NCBI GenBank assembly: GCA_903919985.1
Contig: CAIXKG010000204.1
Coordinates: 1-56,869 of the forward strand
Source of the DNA: an uncultured Opitutia bacterium
GTDB taxonomy: Bacteria > Verrucomicrobiota > Verrucomicrobiia > Opitutales > Opitutaceae
Length of the DNA: 56,869 nucleotides
Reading direction: 5' to 3'
Position 1 is the first letter of the stretch. Each line of letters starts with the position of its first letter. Both the position numbers and the translations under genes were made by a program. The notes beneath the pieces were generated by a model. That model was not told the DNA's origin, made no database searches, and saw nothing but the letters and a program-made list of their open reading frames with translations. This document shows, in pieces, positions 9,419 to 18,862 of the stretch.

Positions 9419-10474
9419 ATGTCTTCTCCTCCCCAAGCCCGCGATTGGAAAGCCCTGCTCCTCCGCCATGAGTTACTGCTCCTCTACGTGCTGATCGGCG
9501 AGTGGCTGTTTTTCTATTTCCGCGGCACGACCACCAACTTCAGCGGCCAGACCGTCGGCTTCGGCACGGCCGGCGCGCAAATCGATATCCTCCGGCACTC
9601 CTGCGAAATCGGGCTGCTCGCGCTCGTGATGACACCCGTGATTCTCACCGGCGGCATCGACCTCTCGGTCGGTTCGCTCATGGGCCTGAGCGCCGTGGTC
9701 TTCGGTAAACTCTGGCGCGACGCCGGCGTGCCGATCCCAGCGGCCATCGCGGCGACGCTCGCCCTCGGGGCTCTCGCCGGAGGACTCAACGCCACCCTGA
9801 TCACTTGGCTGCGTTTACCCCCGCTTATCGTCACGCTCGGGACGTTTTCACTCTTCCGCGGTTTGGCCGAAGCGATCACGCATGGCGCCGACACGTTCAC
9901 CGGTTTTCCCGCGGGATTTCAAGCGATCGGGCAGGAAAACTGGTTCGGGCTGCCCGCGCAGTTACTCGTTTTCGTCGTCGTCGCGCTCGCCGTTTGGCTG
10001 CTCGTGCATCGTACCACGCTAGGCCGCTCTTTCCGCGCCATCGGATATTCACCGGAAGGCGCGCGTTACGCCGGTCTGCCGGTGGCACGCCGGCTCGCAA
10101 CCGTTTATGTCCTGGCCGGCCTCGGCGCTGCGCTCGCGGGCTTGGTCTTCACCGCGCGGCTCAACCAAGCGGGCGCCAACACCGGTACCGGCTACGAGCT
10201 GTTCGCGATCACCGCGGTCGTGCTCGGCGGAACGAGTATCTTCGGCGGGAACGGCGGCGTGCACGGCACGTTGCTCGGCTGGGCGGCCGTCGCGGTATTG
10301 AGCGACAGCCTGCCTTACGTGGATTGGCCGCGCGAGGTCGGCGGGATGCTCACGGGCCTCATGCTCATCGTTGCCCTCTCCGCCGGCGTGCTGCCTAAAT
10401 TCTTGTCAGCTTGGCGCGCCCGCCGCCACACTCTTTCACCCTCAGCAATCCCTCCAACCTCCCCCGCCCCATGA
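9419..10474 (+). CDS. Sugar ABC transporter permease (second of two)
   Basis: A 351-residue polytopic inner-membrane protein of the RbsC/RhaQ family. Markers are TPVILTGGIDLSVGSLMGL (about residue 72-90), LRLPPLIVTLGTFSLFRGL, and VVLGGTSIFGGNGGVHGTLLG near residue 265. It is longer at the N-terminus than the first permease and its C-terminal Ser/Pro-rich tail overlaps the next gene. The stop codon overlaps the start of the binding-protein gene by four bases (ATGA), indicating translational coupling. The start abuts the GxxExxY module by one base. Confidence 0.9.
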   Translation: MSSPPQARDWKALLLRHELLLLYVLIGEWLFFYFRGTTTNFSGQTVGFGTAGAQIDILRHSCEIGLLALVMTPVILTGGIDLSVGSLMGLSAVVFGKLWRDAGVPIPAAIAATLALGALAGGLNATLITWLRLPPLIVTLGTFSLFRGLAEAITHGADTFTGFPAGFQAIGQENWFGLPAQLLVFVVVALAVWLLVHRTTLGRSFRAIGYSPEGARYAGLPVARRLATVYVLAGLGAALAGLVFTARLNQAGANTGTGYELFAITAVVLGGTSIFGGNGGVHGTLLGWAAVAVLSDSLPYVDWPREVGGMLTGLMLIVALSAGVLPKFLSAWRARRHTLSPSAIPPTSPAP

Positions 10475-11472
10475 AACGTCTCCTCCTCCTTTCCCTGGTC
10501 TCGGCCAGTTTGATTCTTTCCGGCTGCGGAAAGAAAGATGCCGCCAGCGCCGGCGCCCCTGCCGGCGCCAAGAAACTCACCGTCGCGATGCTGCCCAAAT
10601 CGAAGGGCAACGCCTATTTCCTCTCGGCCGCCAAGGGCGCGCAAAAAACCGCCGATGCGCTGGGCGATGCCCTGCTCTTCGACGGCCCCACGCAGACCGA
10701 TCCCGCGAAACAAAATGAAATCGTCGAGGGCTGGATCAACAAAGGCGTCGACGCGATCGCCGTCGCCGCGGAAGACAAAGCCGCGTTGTCCACCGCACTC
10801 CGTAAGGCCCAGCTCAAGGGCATCAAGGTTGTCAGCTTCGATGCCGACGTGCAGGCCGACGCCCGGACGTTCTTCGTGAACCAAGCCACGCCCCAAGGCA
10901 TCGGCTCAACCCTGATGGACGAAGCGGCGCGCCTCGTCGGTAGCGAGGGCGAATTCGCGATCATCACCGCATCGCTCACCGCCGCGAATCAGAACGAGTG
11001 GAAAAAGTACATCGACGAGCGCCTGAAGAATTACCCGAAGATGAAGCTCGTCGGCTTCCGCCCCTGCGACGACGACAAGGCCAAGGCCCAGGCCGAAGCT
11101 ACGACGTTGATGAGCGCGAACCCCAACTTGAAACTCATCATGGCCATCTGCTCGCCTGGCGTCCCCGGCGCGGCCGAAGCCGTCAAACAGGCCGGCAAGT
11201 CTGGCAAGGTAAAGGTCATCGGCCTCGGTCTGCCCAACGAAAACAAAACCTACGTCCACGAGGGCGTAACCGATAGCGTCATCCTCTGGAACACCGAGGA
11301 ACTGGGCTCGCTCGCGGTCTACGCCGCGGACGCACTCGCCAAGGGCACGCTGAAGGCCGGCGACAAAACGTTTACCGTCGGTGGCAAAACCTACGAAATT
11401 TCCGGTGACAACATCATGCTCGGAAAACCGTTCATCTTTAACAAAGCCAACATCGACCAGTTTAATTTCTGA
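10471..11472 (+). CDS. Sugar-binding lipoprotein of the rhamnose/AI-2 ABC transporter family
   Basis: A 333-residue periplasmic binding protein anchored as a lipoprotein: signal peptide with lipobox LILSGC, Cys about residue 20. The mature part follows the peripl_BP_4 family: MLPKSKGNAYFLSAAKGAQ, FDGPTQTDPAKQNEIV, GVDAIAVAAEDKAAL, VVSFDADVQADART and ITASLTAANQNEW. These match the RhaS/LsrB-like branch, so rhamnose or a similar deoxysugar is the expected ligand; autoinducer-2 is the main alternative. It overlaps the permease stop by four bases and is the last gene of the operon, followed by a strong terminator. Confidence 0.88.
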   Translation: MKRLLLLSLVSASLILSGCGKKDAASAGAPAGAKKLTVAMLPKSKGNAYFLSAAKGAQKTADALGDALLFDGPTQTDPAKQNEIVEGWINKGVDAIAVAAEDKAALSTALRKAQLKGIKVVSFDADVQADARTFFVNQATPQGIGSTLMDEAARLVGSEGEFAIITASLTAANQNEWKKYIDERLKNYPKMKLVGFRPCDDDKAKAQAEATTLMSANPNLKLIMAICSPGVPGAAEAVKQAGKSGKVKVIGLGLPNENKTYVHEGVTDSVILWNTEELGSLAVYAADALAKGTLKAGDKTFTVGGKTYEISGDNIMLGKPFIFNKANIDQFNF

Positions 11473-11498
11473 GTCGGAAGTTTCGGCTTACGCCGTTG

Positions 11499-11529
11499 CG
11501 CCGCACCTATACGGTGCGGCGTTTTTTTT
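11499..11529 (+). terminator. Intrinsic terminator after the sugar transporter operon
   Basis: A perfect nine-base stem CGCCGCACC / GGTGCGGCG with a five-base loop is followed by eight T residues. It starts 26 bp after the binding-protein stop codon and ends the plus-strand operon before the convergent DUF1552 gene. Confidence 0.93.
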
Positions 11530-11610
11530 GAGTCACGCGGAGATCCAACTCGCGCCGGAGATTTCGGAGCGCGGTCCCGCCAAGACGGGACTCGCGCTGC
11601 CTGGTGCCAC

Positions 11611-12978
11611 TCAGGCCTTGGCGAATACCTGATCGAGCTTGCCTGAGCTATCGCCGATTTTTTCGGTCTTCACGCCGCCGACATCGAGGACCGAGCGGTA
11701 AAGATTCGAGAGGGGCGTCAGGCGCTCGACTTGAACGTGCTGGCCGGACTTCACGGCGCCACCGCCGCCGCCCGCGAGGAGAATGGGGAGATCCTCGACG
11801 CTGTGGGCGTTGGGATTGCTCAGGCCACTGCCGTATTGAATCATGCAGTTATCAAGGACGGTGCCGTCGCCTTCCTTGATGGCCTTCAAACGGTCGAGGA
11901 AACGGGCGAACTGCGTGGTGTGGTAACGATTAATCTGCGCGAGTTTATTTTTCTTTTCCGCGTCGTTGCGGTGATGCGAAAGGTCGTGGTGGCCTTCGCG
12001 AATTCCGATCACCGGATACGGCCGGTTGCTGCCATCGTGCGAGATGACAAACGTCGCGATGCGGGTCGAATCCGTCTGGAAAGCCAGCGCCAGCACGTCG
12101 TACATGAGCTGCATCTGTTGCTCAAAATTCTCGACCATTTCAGGCGCTTCGGCCCCAGCCGGAGGCTTAGGGGTCGGAAACTGCGCGGCACGCGCGATCC
12201 GGGTTTCAAGGTCACGCACGGCCGTCAAATATTCGTCGAGCTTGCGACGGTCAGCGACGTCGAGCCGTTTTTCCAAACGGTGCGCATCGTCGAGCACGTA
12301 ATCGAGAACGCTCTTGCGATAGAGGGACCGGCGCACGCTCGCCTCCAGCGTTGCCGCTGGGTCGCCGCTGCCGAACAGGCGCTCAAACGCCGAACGCGGA
12401 TTTACCTCGGGGTTCATCGGCTGCGTCTCGGTTTTCCACGACATGTTGAACTGATAAACGCAACTGTAGCCTGAATCACACGAGCCCGCGCGCTGGCCGG
12501 CGTCGCAACTGAGCTCGAGCGATGGCAGCCGGGTCTGATCGCCGATCTGGCCGGCCGCAATCTGGTCCACCGAAACACCTGCCTTGATGTCGGCGCCCGC
12601 CGTCTTGCGCGGGTGCACGCCGGTGAGAAAAGACGCCGCCGCACGCGCGTGGCCGCCACCACCATCACCGAGCGCCTCGCCCATCGCGTTTTGCAGCCCG
12701 CTGATCACCGTGAGTTTCTCACGATGTGCCTCGAGCGGCTTAAGAATCATCGGCATCTCATAGCTCGCTCCGGTGGTCGCCGGCGTCCAGTCCGCCATGT
12801 TGGCGCCGTTCGGCACGTAGACCCACGCCATGCGTTTCGGATAAACTTTCGGCGCGGCCGCGGCCGCGCCGAACACGCGCGCCGGGAACATCGAGTCGAG
12901 CATCGGCAACGCGACCGCGGTGCCGAGTCCACGGAGAAAAGTACGGCGCGGAACTTGAAACGAAGGGAGGGTGCTCAT
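11611..12978 (-). CDS. DUF1552 domain protein, Tat-exported
   Basis: A 455-residue secreted protein of the DUF1552 family found in Planctomycetes and Verrucomicrobia, of unknown biochemical role. The N-terminus has a twin-arginine signal (PRRTFLRGLG, residues 10-19) followed by a hydrophobic stretch and an Ala-rich cleavage region. Conserved blocks include RMAWVYVPNGANM, GGGGHARAAASFLTG, LALAFQTDSTRIATFVIS and GREGHHDLSHH-like His-rich sequence (GIREGHHDLSHHRND). It is translated after the DUF1592 gene on the same strand; the two families nearly always occur as a pair. Probably periplasmic or outer-surface, acting with its partner. Confidence 0.93.
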   Translation of the reverse strand: MSTLPSFQVPRRTFLRGLGTAVALPMLDSMFPARVFGAAAAAPKVYPKRMAWVYVPNGANMADWTPATTGASYEMPMILKPLEAHREKLTVISGLQNAMGEALGDGGGGHARAAASFLTGVHPRKTAGADIKAGVSVDQIAAGQIGDQTRLPSLELSCDAGQRAGSCDSGYSCVYQFNMSWKTETQPMNPEVNPRSAFERLFGSGDPAATLEASVRRSLYRKSVLDYVLDDAHRLEKRLDVADRRKLDEYLTAVRDLETRIARAAQFPTPKPPAGAEAPEMVENFEQQMQLMYDVLALAFQTDSTRIATFVISHDGSNRPYPVIGIREGHHDLSHHRNDAEKKNKLAQINRYHTTQFARFLDRLKAIKEGDGTVLDNCMIQYGSGLSNPNAHSVEDLPILLAGGGGGAVKSGQHVQVERLTPLSNLYRSVLDVGGVKTEKIGDSSGKLDQVFAKA

Positions 12979-13091
12979 GGGAAACGTGGGTTTTCTAGCG
13001 ATTTATCTTAAGAGGGTCCAAACTGACTTATCCTGGCGAGGTGCCGAAGAGCGACTCGCCATGACGAACAATGGAAGCGCGAAACGTTGAA

Positions 13092-15998
13092 TTATTGCGC
13101 GGCGAGCGAAGTCTTTTCGGGCGTGCCGCGTTGCATCTGAAACGGAAAACTATCGGTGACGGCGAGCACGAGACTGGAGAACTTATCCTGGCCCTGCTCC
13201 ATCGACTTTACGATTTTCTCCAGCGCCGGGCGATCGTAGACTTCGGTGCCGCGGCCCAAGGCGTAGGTCAGCATCTTTTCGGCGAGGCATTGGCGGAATT
13301 CCTTCTGACGTTTAGTGGCCAGCACCGAAACGAGTTCCCCGGCGCCCGCGAAGACATCGCCGGTCGTAAGCTTACCGGCGGGATCGATCGCCGCTTCGCC
13401 ATCTTTTTCGCGGTAAGCTCCGATGGCGTTGAAATTCTCCAGCCCAAACCCGATCGGGTCCATGCGCGCATGGCACGAGGCACAAACCGCGTTGGCGCGG
13501 TGCTGTTCCATTTGCTGACGCAGCGTGCCGGCGAGCTTGCGTTCCTTGTCGTCCAGTTCCGGCACATTCGGCGGCGGCGGTGGCGGCGGCGTACCGAGCA
13601 GGTTATCGAGCACCCACTTGCCCCGCTTTACCGGCGACGTGCGCGTAGGATTAGAAGTCAACGTCAGCACGCTCGCTTGCGTGAGCACGCCGCGACGCGG
13701 GGTGCCGGCGAGCGAAACCTTGCGAAATTCATCCCCGTTCATCTCCGGCAAACCGTAGAACTTGGCCAGGCGGGAATTCACGAAAGTGTAATCGCCCGTG
13801 AGGAAATCGAAAACGCTACGATCTTCGCGCATTACGTTTTCGAAAAACAGCTCAGTTTCACGCTGCATCGCGATCCGGAGCGGCGGGTCAAATTCCGGGA
13901 AAAGCTTCTTGTCCGGCTGGAAGGTTTCGAGATTGCGAGTCTGCAACCACTGGCCGGCAAAATTTTCGACGAGCGCGCTGGCTTTAGGTGAAGCCAGCAT
14001 GCGCTTGACCTGGGCGGAGAGGTTGGCGCGCAGCTGCCCGCGTTCCGCGAGATTCAACAACTCGTCGTCGGGCATTGAACTCCAAAGGAAATACGAAAGG
14101 CGCGACGCGAGAGCCATGTCTTGCAGAGGGCGCGGCTCTTTCGAAGCAACCACGGGCGTCCGAGTTTCACCCAGAAAGAGAAAATGGGGCGAAACGAGCA
14201 CGGCTTTCATCGCGAGTTTTACGCCCGCTTCGAAACTGTCGCCCTGTTGGCGCGCCAGATCGTAGAGTTTCATCAGTCGGTCCAGCTCCGTTGGCTCGAC
14301 CGGACCGCGCCAGGCGCGGCGCGAGAATTCCGCCAAAATATTGCGGGCGTTTTCCGCCGGCGTGGCGGCTTTGGCTTCATTACCCGCGAGGCGAGCAAGC
14401 AAACCGGGCTTGGCGGCCGGCGCGCTGCGCTTCACGAAAAGATCGCGCACAGGATCCGGCATGGGCGGAATCAATACCGACTCGCCGAGCTGGGAAACTT
14501 CAAGGTGCTGCACGATCAAATTCCGATCGCGCAAATTCGGGTTCTTGTTTTCCAGGTCCTCAAAATCGTTGGTGAAGGCCGCCGCGAAGCGGTGCGAGCC
14601 TGCGGGCAGCTTGGCGCGGTACTCGTAAACGTAAGGCTGCGGTACGAGCAGCGAGAGGGAAAACACGCGCTGCCCGGGTATGGGCTGCATGGTGGCGGAC
14701 CCAATCACTTCGAACGTCTTGACGGGCTTGCCGTCGACGCGGAATTCCATCTTCGCCGTCTCCGGACCGGCCTGTTGCGCGTAGGCCTGTGCGCGCAGAA
14801 TGACCTCGGTCTCGCGCGGCAATTCGAACGCGGTCGCGACTTCGCCTTCCTTTTTGAGCAGGCGTTCACCGGCGGGCGTGAAGCGACCTTCACCCGTGAC
14901 CTCAATTTTGTCGGCGGGATAACGGCGCGTGGCGGACTGCAACGGACCTTCGATCTCGAGCCATTTCACAAAAACGATCCCCGGCTGTTGTTTGCCGAGG
15001 CGACCGTTGAGCATGGTGAGCTCATTGTCGCCGCCATGGATGCGGCCCACCGAGGCGCGGAAATATTGGCGCCCAGTTGGCACGCTCACGCGCGCTTCGT
15101 AAACGCCGGGATGGGCTTCATCGCGCGTCAGGTCGAAAGATTGAACAAACGCATCGTTTACCAGGATCGAAATTTTTGTCGGACCTGGGTCTTCTTTGTT
15201 TTCCACTTTTTTCTCGCTGCCCTGGCCCGCCAAGGCACCGCCGTCCTTGGTCGAAAACGCCTGCACGCGCACGAGGTATTCACCGCCGACCACGTTGAGT
15301 GGCACGGCCACGTCGTCTTCCTCAAGACTGATAAGTTGAACCCAACCATCACCCCGATCGCCGACGGCGTTGAAACCGATCTCCGCCATGCTGGCCGGGA
15401 TGTGCTTTAGCTGCGTCTTGATCGGATCGGTGACGATGGCCTGGTCGAGAATCTTGTCCGCCGCCGCGAGGTATTTTTCCAACAGCACGGGCGGTAGGGA
15501 AAGCACGTCGCCGATGTTGTCGAAACCATAGCCGGAATCATCCGGCGGGAAATCGCTCGCGGTCCTGAAATCCACGCCGACGAGATCGCGAATGGTGGCG
15601 TTGTATTCCGCGCGGTTGATCCGGCGCAGGGTGACCTTGCCCGGATCGGGACGAGCGGGATCAAAATGGTATAGCTCCTTCTCAAGCCAACTGGTGATGA
15701 CATCGCGTTCCGCTTGCGTGGGGAACAAGTCCGTGTCCCCGGTCGGGGGCATGTCCTGCGAGCGCACGTTGCGCAACACCGCTTCCCATGTCGCCTTCTT
15801 TTGGCTCACATCGGCCGCACTTTTGGTTTCGTCGAGTGCGATTTTGCCTTTGTGCGCTCCGTCGCCATGGCAGTCGTAACAGTACTTCTGCAGCAGCGGA
15901 ACCACATCGTGGTCGAACGTGGTTTCTTTCGCTGGGGCGACCGTCGTCGCGGCGCGGGCGACGGCGGCAACGGCAAGGGCGGCGATGAGTGGACGCAT
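13092..15998 (-). CDS. DUF1592 multidomain protein with planctomycete-type cytochrome c motifs
   Basis: A 968-residue exported protein with the usual domain order of this family: signal peptide; a c-type haem motif CYDCHGDG (about residues 40-47); DUF1587 (RRINRAEYNATIRDL); a carbohydrate-binding-like middle region; DUF1592 (LASRLSYFLWSSMPDDELL); DUF1588 with a second CxxCH, CASCHARMDPIGFG near residue 850; and DUF1585 at the end. The two CxxCH motifs predict covalent haem and an electron-transfer role. A proline run precedes NVPELDDKER. It lies upstream of DUF1552 in the same transcription unit. Polysaccharide breakdown is a guess from context. Confidence 0.93.
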   Translation of the reverse strand: MRPLIAALAVAAVARAATTVAPAKETTFDHDVVPLLQKYCYDCHGDGAHKGKIALDETKSAADVSQKKATWEAVLRNVRSQDMPPTGDTDLFPTQAERDVITSWLEKELYHFDPARPDPGKVTLRRINRAEYNATIRDLVGVDFRTASDFPPDDSGYGFDNIGDVLSLPPVLLEKYLAAADKILDQAIVTDPIKTQLKHIPASMAEIGFNAVGDRGDGWVQLISLEEDDVAVPLNVVGGEYLVRVQAFSTKDGGALAGQGSEKKVENKEDPGPTKISILVNDAFVQSFDLTRDEAHPGVYEARVSVPTGRQYFRASVGRIHGGDNELTMLNGRLGKQQPGIVFVKWLEIEGPLQSATRRYPADKIEVTGEGRFTPAGERLLKKEGEVATAFELPRETEVILRAQAYAQQAGPETAKMEFRVDGKPVKTFEVIGSATMQPIPGQRVFSLSLLVPQPYVYEYRAKLPAGSHRFAAAFTNDFEDLENKNPNLRDRNLIVQHLEVSQLGESVLIPPMPDPVRDLFVKRSAPAAKPGLLARLAGNEAKAATPAENARNILAEFSRRAWRGPVEPTELDRLMKLYDLARQQGDSFEAGVKLAMKAVLVSPHFLFLGETRTPVVASKEPRPLQDMALASRLSYFLWSSMPDDELLNLAERGQLRANLSAQVKRMLASPKASALVENFAGQWLQTRNLETFQPDKKLFPEFDPPLRIAMQRETELFFENVMREDRSVFDFLTGDYTFVNSRLAKFYGLPEMNGDEFRKVSLAGTPRRGVLTQASVLTLTSNPTRTSPVKRGKWVLDNLLGTPPPPPPPNVPELDDKERKLAGTLRQQMEQHRANAVCASCHARMDPIGFGLENFNAIGAYREKDGEAAIDPAGKLTTGDVFAGAGELVSVLATKRQKEFRQCLAEKMLTYALGRGTEVYDRPALEKIVKSMEQGQDKFSSLVLAVTDSFPFQMQRGTPEKTSLAAQ

Positions 15999-16003
15999 GA
16001 AAA

Positions 16004-16981
16004 TTAGTTTTTAAGGAAACCACGGTCACCGAGCCATTCGGTGAAACGGCTGGACCAGCCGGTGACGGCCATGTCGCGTTGACGCACGCCGAACCCGTGG
16101 CCGCCGCTGTTGTAGATGTGGAGTTCGGCGTTAACGCCGGCCTTGTGCAGCACGGTCAGAAAAGCAGCCATGGCTTCCGGCATACTATCGTCGTAAGCGC
16201 AGCAGAGAAAACAGGGCGGGATATTATCCTTTTTGATCTCGGCATCGTAGCGCGTGAAGCCGCCGGTGTAGATCGGGGCGAAGAAATCGGGGCGTGAGGA
16301 TTGACGCTCCACCAGATCGGCGGAGTCGGGCTTGCCGGCATCGTGGCGCATCGCCGCGGCGAGCGTAACGCCACCACCGGCCGAGAAACCGAGAATGCCA
16401 ACGCGGTCGGGCTTGACGCCCCACTCGGTCGCCCGGGCGCGCACTAGGCGGATCGCCCGGTGCGCATCTTCCGCCGCCATTTCCTGAGTGTAGGGCTGCG
16501 GCTTGTCCGCCGGATTCGAAAGATCGCGCACCAGCCGATACTTCAGAACAAACGCCGCGATGCCGCGATCCGCCAGCATGCGGGCAAAGTCGTAGCCTTC
16601 GCGATCGATCGTGTGAAACCAGTTGCCGCCGCCGGGAGCGATGATGACCGCCGCGCCGGTCGCCTTACCCTTTGCCGGGATGAACGGGGTGATCGAGGGA
16701 TTGTTGATGTTAGAGATAACCGCGAAAACGATTTCCTTTTCCTGACGGTAGCTGACGTGCTCCGGCTCGTCTTTGCGTGCTTCGAAACCAGGTGCACCTT
16801 TGGGCCAGAGCGGAACGGGCGCAGGATGGGCCGACTCCGACGGAGGGACGGTTGGAAAAGCCGGACCGCCAGCCGTGATGTTCATTGGAGCCGGAGGAAC
16901 GACTTTCGGCGCCGGCATTTCAGCGGCAAAAGCGGTTATTCCAGCGAACATGAATGGGGCAATAAAGCGAAGCGAGGTCAT
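16004..16981 (-). CDS. Secreted alpha/beta hydrolase, acetyl-ester hydrolase-like (copy 1)
   Basis: A 325-residue exported esterase of the BD-FAE/acetylxylan-esterase-like group. After a signal peptide and a Pro-rich linker come WPKGAPGFEARKDEPE, the oxyanion block IIAPGGGNW, the nucleophile elbow GILGFSAGGG (Ser about residue 198), CAYDDSMP with the likely acid and SGGHGFGVRQ with the catalytic His. It ends five bases before the DUF1592 gene start on the same strand. It is paralogous to the gene at 17048-17941. In a pectin locus its likely substrate is an O-acetylated or methylated galacturonan; this is inference. Confidence 0.88.
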   Translation of the reverse strand: MTSLRFIAPFMFAGITAFAAEMPAPKVVPPAPMNITAGGPAFPTVPPSESAHPAPVPLWPKGAPGFEARKDEPEHVSYRQEKEIVFAVISNINNPSITPFIPAKGKATGAAVIIAPGGGNWFHTIDREGYDFARMLADRGIAAFVLKYRLVRDLSNPADKPQPYTQEMAAEDAHRAIRLVRARATEWGVKPDRVGILGFSAGGGVTLAAAMRHDAGKPDSADLVERQSSRPDFFAPIYTGGFTRYDAEIKKDNIPPCFLCCAYDDSMPEAMAAFLTVLHKAGVNAELHIYNSGGHGFGVRQRDMAVTGWSSRFTEWLGDRGFLKN

Positions 16982-17047
16982 GGGGTCAGGGGGTGGGTGA
17001 AGCAGGGAAACAAGGCGCGAAAAATTGGCAAACGGGAGGAATAAATA

Positions 17048-17941
17048 TTAGGGCGTGGCAGCGCCAAGGAATTTTTGTTGGAAAAGGAATTCCCGGAAGC
17101 GATCCGGCCAGCCGGCCAGGGGCATTTTGCTGTTCGGCTTCAGCGTCTCTCTAATCCCGAAACCGTGTCCGACCCCCGCGTAGACATGAAGGTCGCACTG
17201 CACGCCGACCTGCTTGAACAAGGCGTAAACCTTGGGCACGCCCTCGGAAATATCAGGCCGGTCATTATATCCGCAGGCAAAAAACGTCGGCGGCGACTCT
17301 TTCGTCGGAATGATCAGAGCCGATTTCCCGGGGTAAACCAGCCCCTCGAAATCGATTTTTGTGCCAGAGCGTTCGATGAGGTCAGCCGAATCAGCGGCGC
17401 CAGCCTGCGGATGCATCATGACTTGAGCAATGATCTCACCGCCGGCCGAGAATCCGATCATGCCGATGGCCGACGGATTAAGGCCCCACTCCTGGGCGCG
17501 GCTGCGCACCAGCCGAACCGCGCGCTGACCGTCGGCGACACCGTGCACGTCCCATTTATAAGGTTGAGGCGTGCCAGCGGGATTCGATTCGTCGTTACCG
17601 AGACGATGACGCAAAACGAACGCTGCGACGCCGCGGTCGGCGAGCCACTGGGCCACATCGTCGCCTTCGTTAGCTAAAGTTAGAAAACGATGACCGCCGC
17701 CCGGCACGACGATGACACCGCACCCCGTCGCCGTCCCTTTCGCGGGCAGGTAAACCGTCAGCGACGGATGGTGAATATTGCTCAGCCCGCCATTGGCGTT
17801 GCGTTTTTCAGGCTCATCCTTGCGCGCTTCGGAACCCGGCGCACCCGCCGTCCAGAGCGGAATGAGCGGATGCGAATCGGCGCCAGCTAGGCGCGCAAAG
17901 GCCAAAACGACGGGCACTAGAAAACGGAACGGTAGCTTCAT
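17048..17941 (-). CDS. Secreted alpha/beta hydrolase, acetyl-ester hydrolase-like (copy 2)
   Basis: A 297-residue exported hydrolase, clearly related to the neighbour at 16004-16981 (both have GAPG-EARKDEPE, a PGGG oxyanion block, FSAGG elbow and GHGFG near the C-terminus). Here the nucleophile is in GMIGFSAGGEI (about residue 180), the acid is probably in CGYNDRPDI and the His in GVGHGFGI. A signal peptide is present (residues 1-21). The pair looks like a tandem duplication that diverged to handle different ester positions. The upstream gene on the same strand is the Gly-rich secreted protein. Confidence 0.88.
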   Translation of the reverse strand: MKLPFRFLVPVVLAFARLAGADSHPLIPLWTAGAPGSEARKDEPEKRNANGGLSNIHHPSLTVYLPAKGTATGCGVIVVPGGGHRFLTLANEGDDVAQWLADRGVAAFVLRHRLGNDESNPAGTPQPYKWDVHGVADGQRAVRLVRSRAQEWGLNPSAIGMIGFSAGGEIIAQVMMHPQAGAADSADLIERSGTKIDFEGLVYPGKSALIIPTKESPPTFFACGYNDRPDISEGVPKVYALFKQVGVQCDLHVYAGVGHGFGIRETLKPNSKMPLAGWPDRFREFLFQQKFLGAATP

Positions 17942-18030
17942 GGGGGAGAGACGGGGGGTGAAATCGACGACCGAGACCCCTTACTCATGCCCACAAGCCC
18001 GCGCAAAGAAACGGGCCGGAAACTGGACGG

Positions 18031-18822
18031 TCAGGCGCCGAGCTTCTTCTTCGCGGCTTCCGGGACTTCGATTTTCGTGGTGCCGATGTCCTTGATCTCG
18101 GTCGTCGTGGTCCGGTCGGTGTCACGCGGACCGTTGCGACCTTCGACCGTGCCTTTGACGTGCAGCTCGTATTTCGCGAGCGCACCGTCCTTCAGCCAAA
18201 ATTTAACCGAGCCCATTGCGTTCGTGGGGGCAGCCGGCGCTTGGCCGCCACCGAAACCACGACCACCGCCCATGGCGAGGCGTTGGCCCACGGCCGTCGC
18301 GTTCAGATCGCCCACGAGCACGCCATCGACCGCCTTAAGTTCTTTCACTTCGGTCAGGAGTGCCTCGACATCGTCGGCCGGGGCCGCACCGCCGCCGAAC
18401 ATTCCGAATCCACCGCCGCCGCCGGCGCGTCCGCCTTGACCACCAGGACCGCCGGGTGCGCCACCTGCGCCGCCGCCGGGACCGCCCGCGCCGCCGAACT
18501 GGGCCCGCATCTCGTCCATGGTCATCCAGTCGCCGCCCTGCGGGTTCTGCATCACGATGGTGTCGCCCTTGCGCAAGGTCTGCATCGCGCCGTTGGGGGT
18601 TTCGCGCGTGGTGATCGAAACGCCGCCTTTCTCCGCTTTACCGGAAGTGGCTCCACCGCCGAAGCCTCCCTGCCCTCCCGCATTTTCCGTGGTCGTGGAC
18701 CAGCTATAATTTGGAGCATCGGAAAGTTTCTTGGCGGCCGCTTTGAGATCGTCGACAGGAGCAGCGTGGGAAAACGCCGCGAACGCAGCGGCGGCAAACG
18801 TGGAGACAAGGATTTTTTTCAT
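18031..18822 (-). CDS. Secreted Gly-rich hypothetical protein
   Basis: A 263-residue exported protein that I do not recognise. It has a clear signal peptide (MKKILVSTFAAAAFAAFSHA), a short N-terminal domain (LKAAAKKLSDAPNYSW), a central Gly/Pro/Ala-rich stretch of about 40 residues (around 107-147), and a C-terminal domain ending in KIEVPEAAKKKLGA. The pattern, with a region stating dose-like terms such as GSVKFWLKDGALAKYEL, recalls lipoprotein-carrier or beta-rich periplasmic folds, but this is weak. The start at 18822 is set by the signal peptide. It sits inside the pectin-enzyme run, 40 bp from a PL22 gene. Confidence 0.78.
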   Translation of the reverse strand: MKKILVSTFAAAAFAAFSHAAPVDDLKAAAKKLSDAPNYSWSTTTENAGGQGGFGGGATSGKAEKGGVSITTRETPNGAMQTLRKGDTIVMQNPQGGDWMTMDEMRAQFGGAGGPGGGAGGAPGGPGGQGGRAGGGGGFGMFGGGAAPADDVEALLTEVKELKAVDGVLVGDLNATAVGQRLAMGGGRGFGGGQAPAAPTNAMGSVKFWLKDGALAKYELHVKGTVEGRNGPRDTDRTTTTEIKDIGTTKIEVPEAAKKKLGA

Positions 18823-18862
18823 GGGAGCTTTCCGGGGTTGGAAGGGGGGAAATCGCCAAGCG

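Noticed and set aside
10471-11472. Calling the transporter an autoinducer-2 (Lsr) uptake system
   Set aside because: The binding protein is equally close in pattern to rhamnose-binding proteins, no lsrK/lsrF-like genes are present, and pectin enzymes are nearby.
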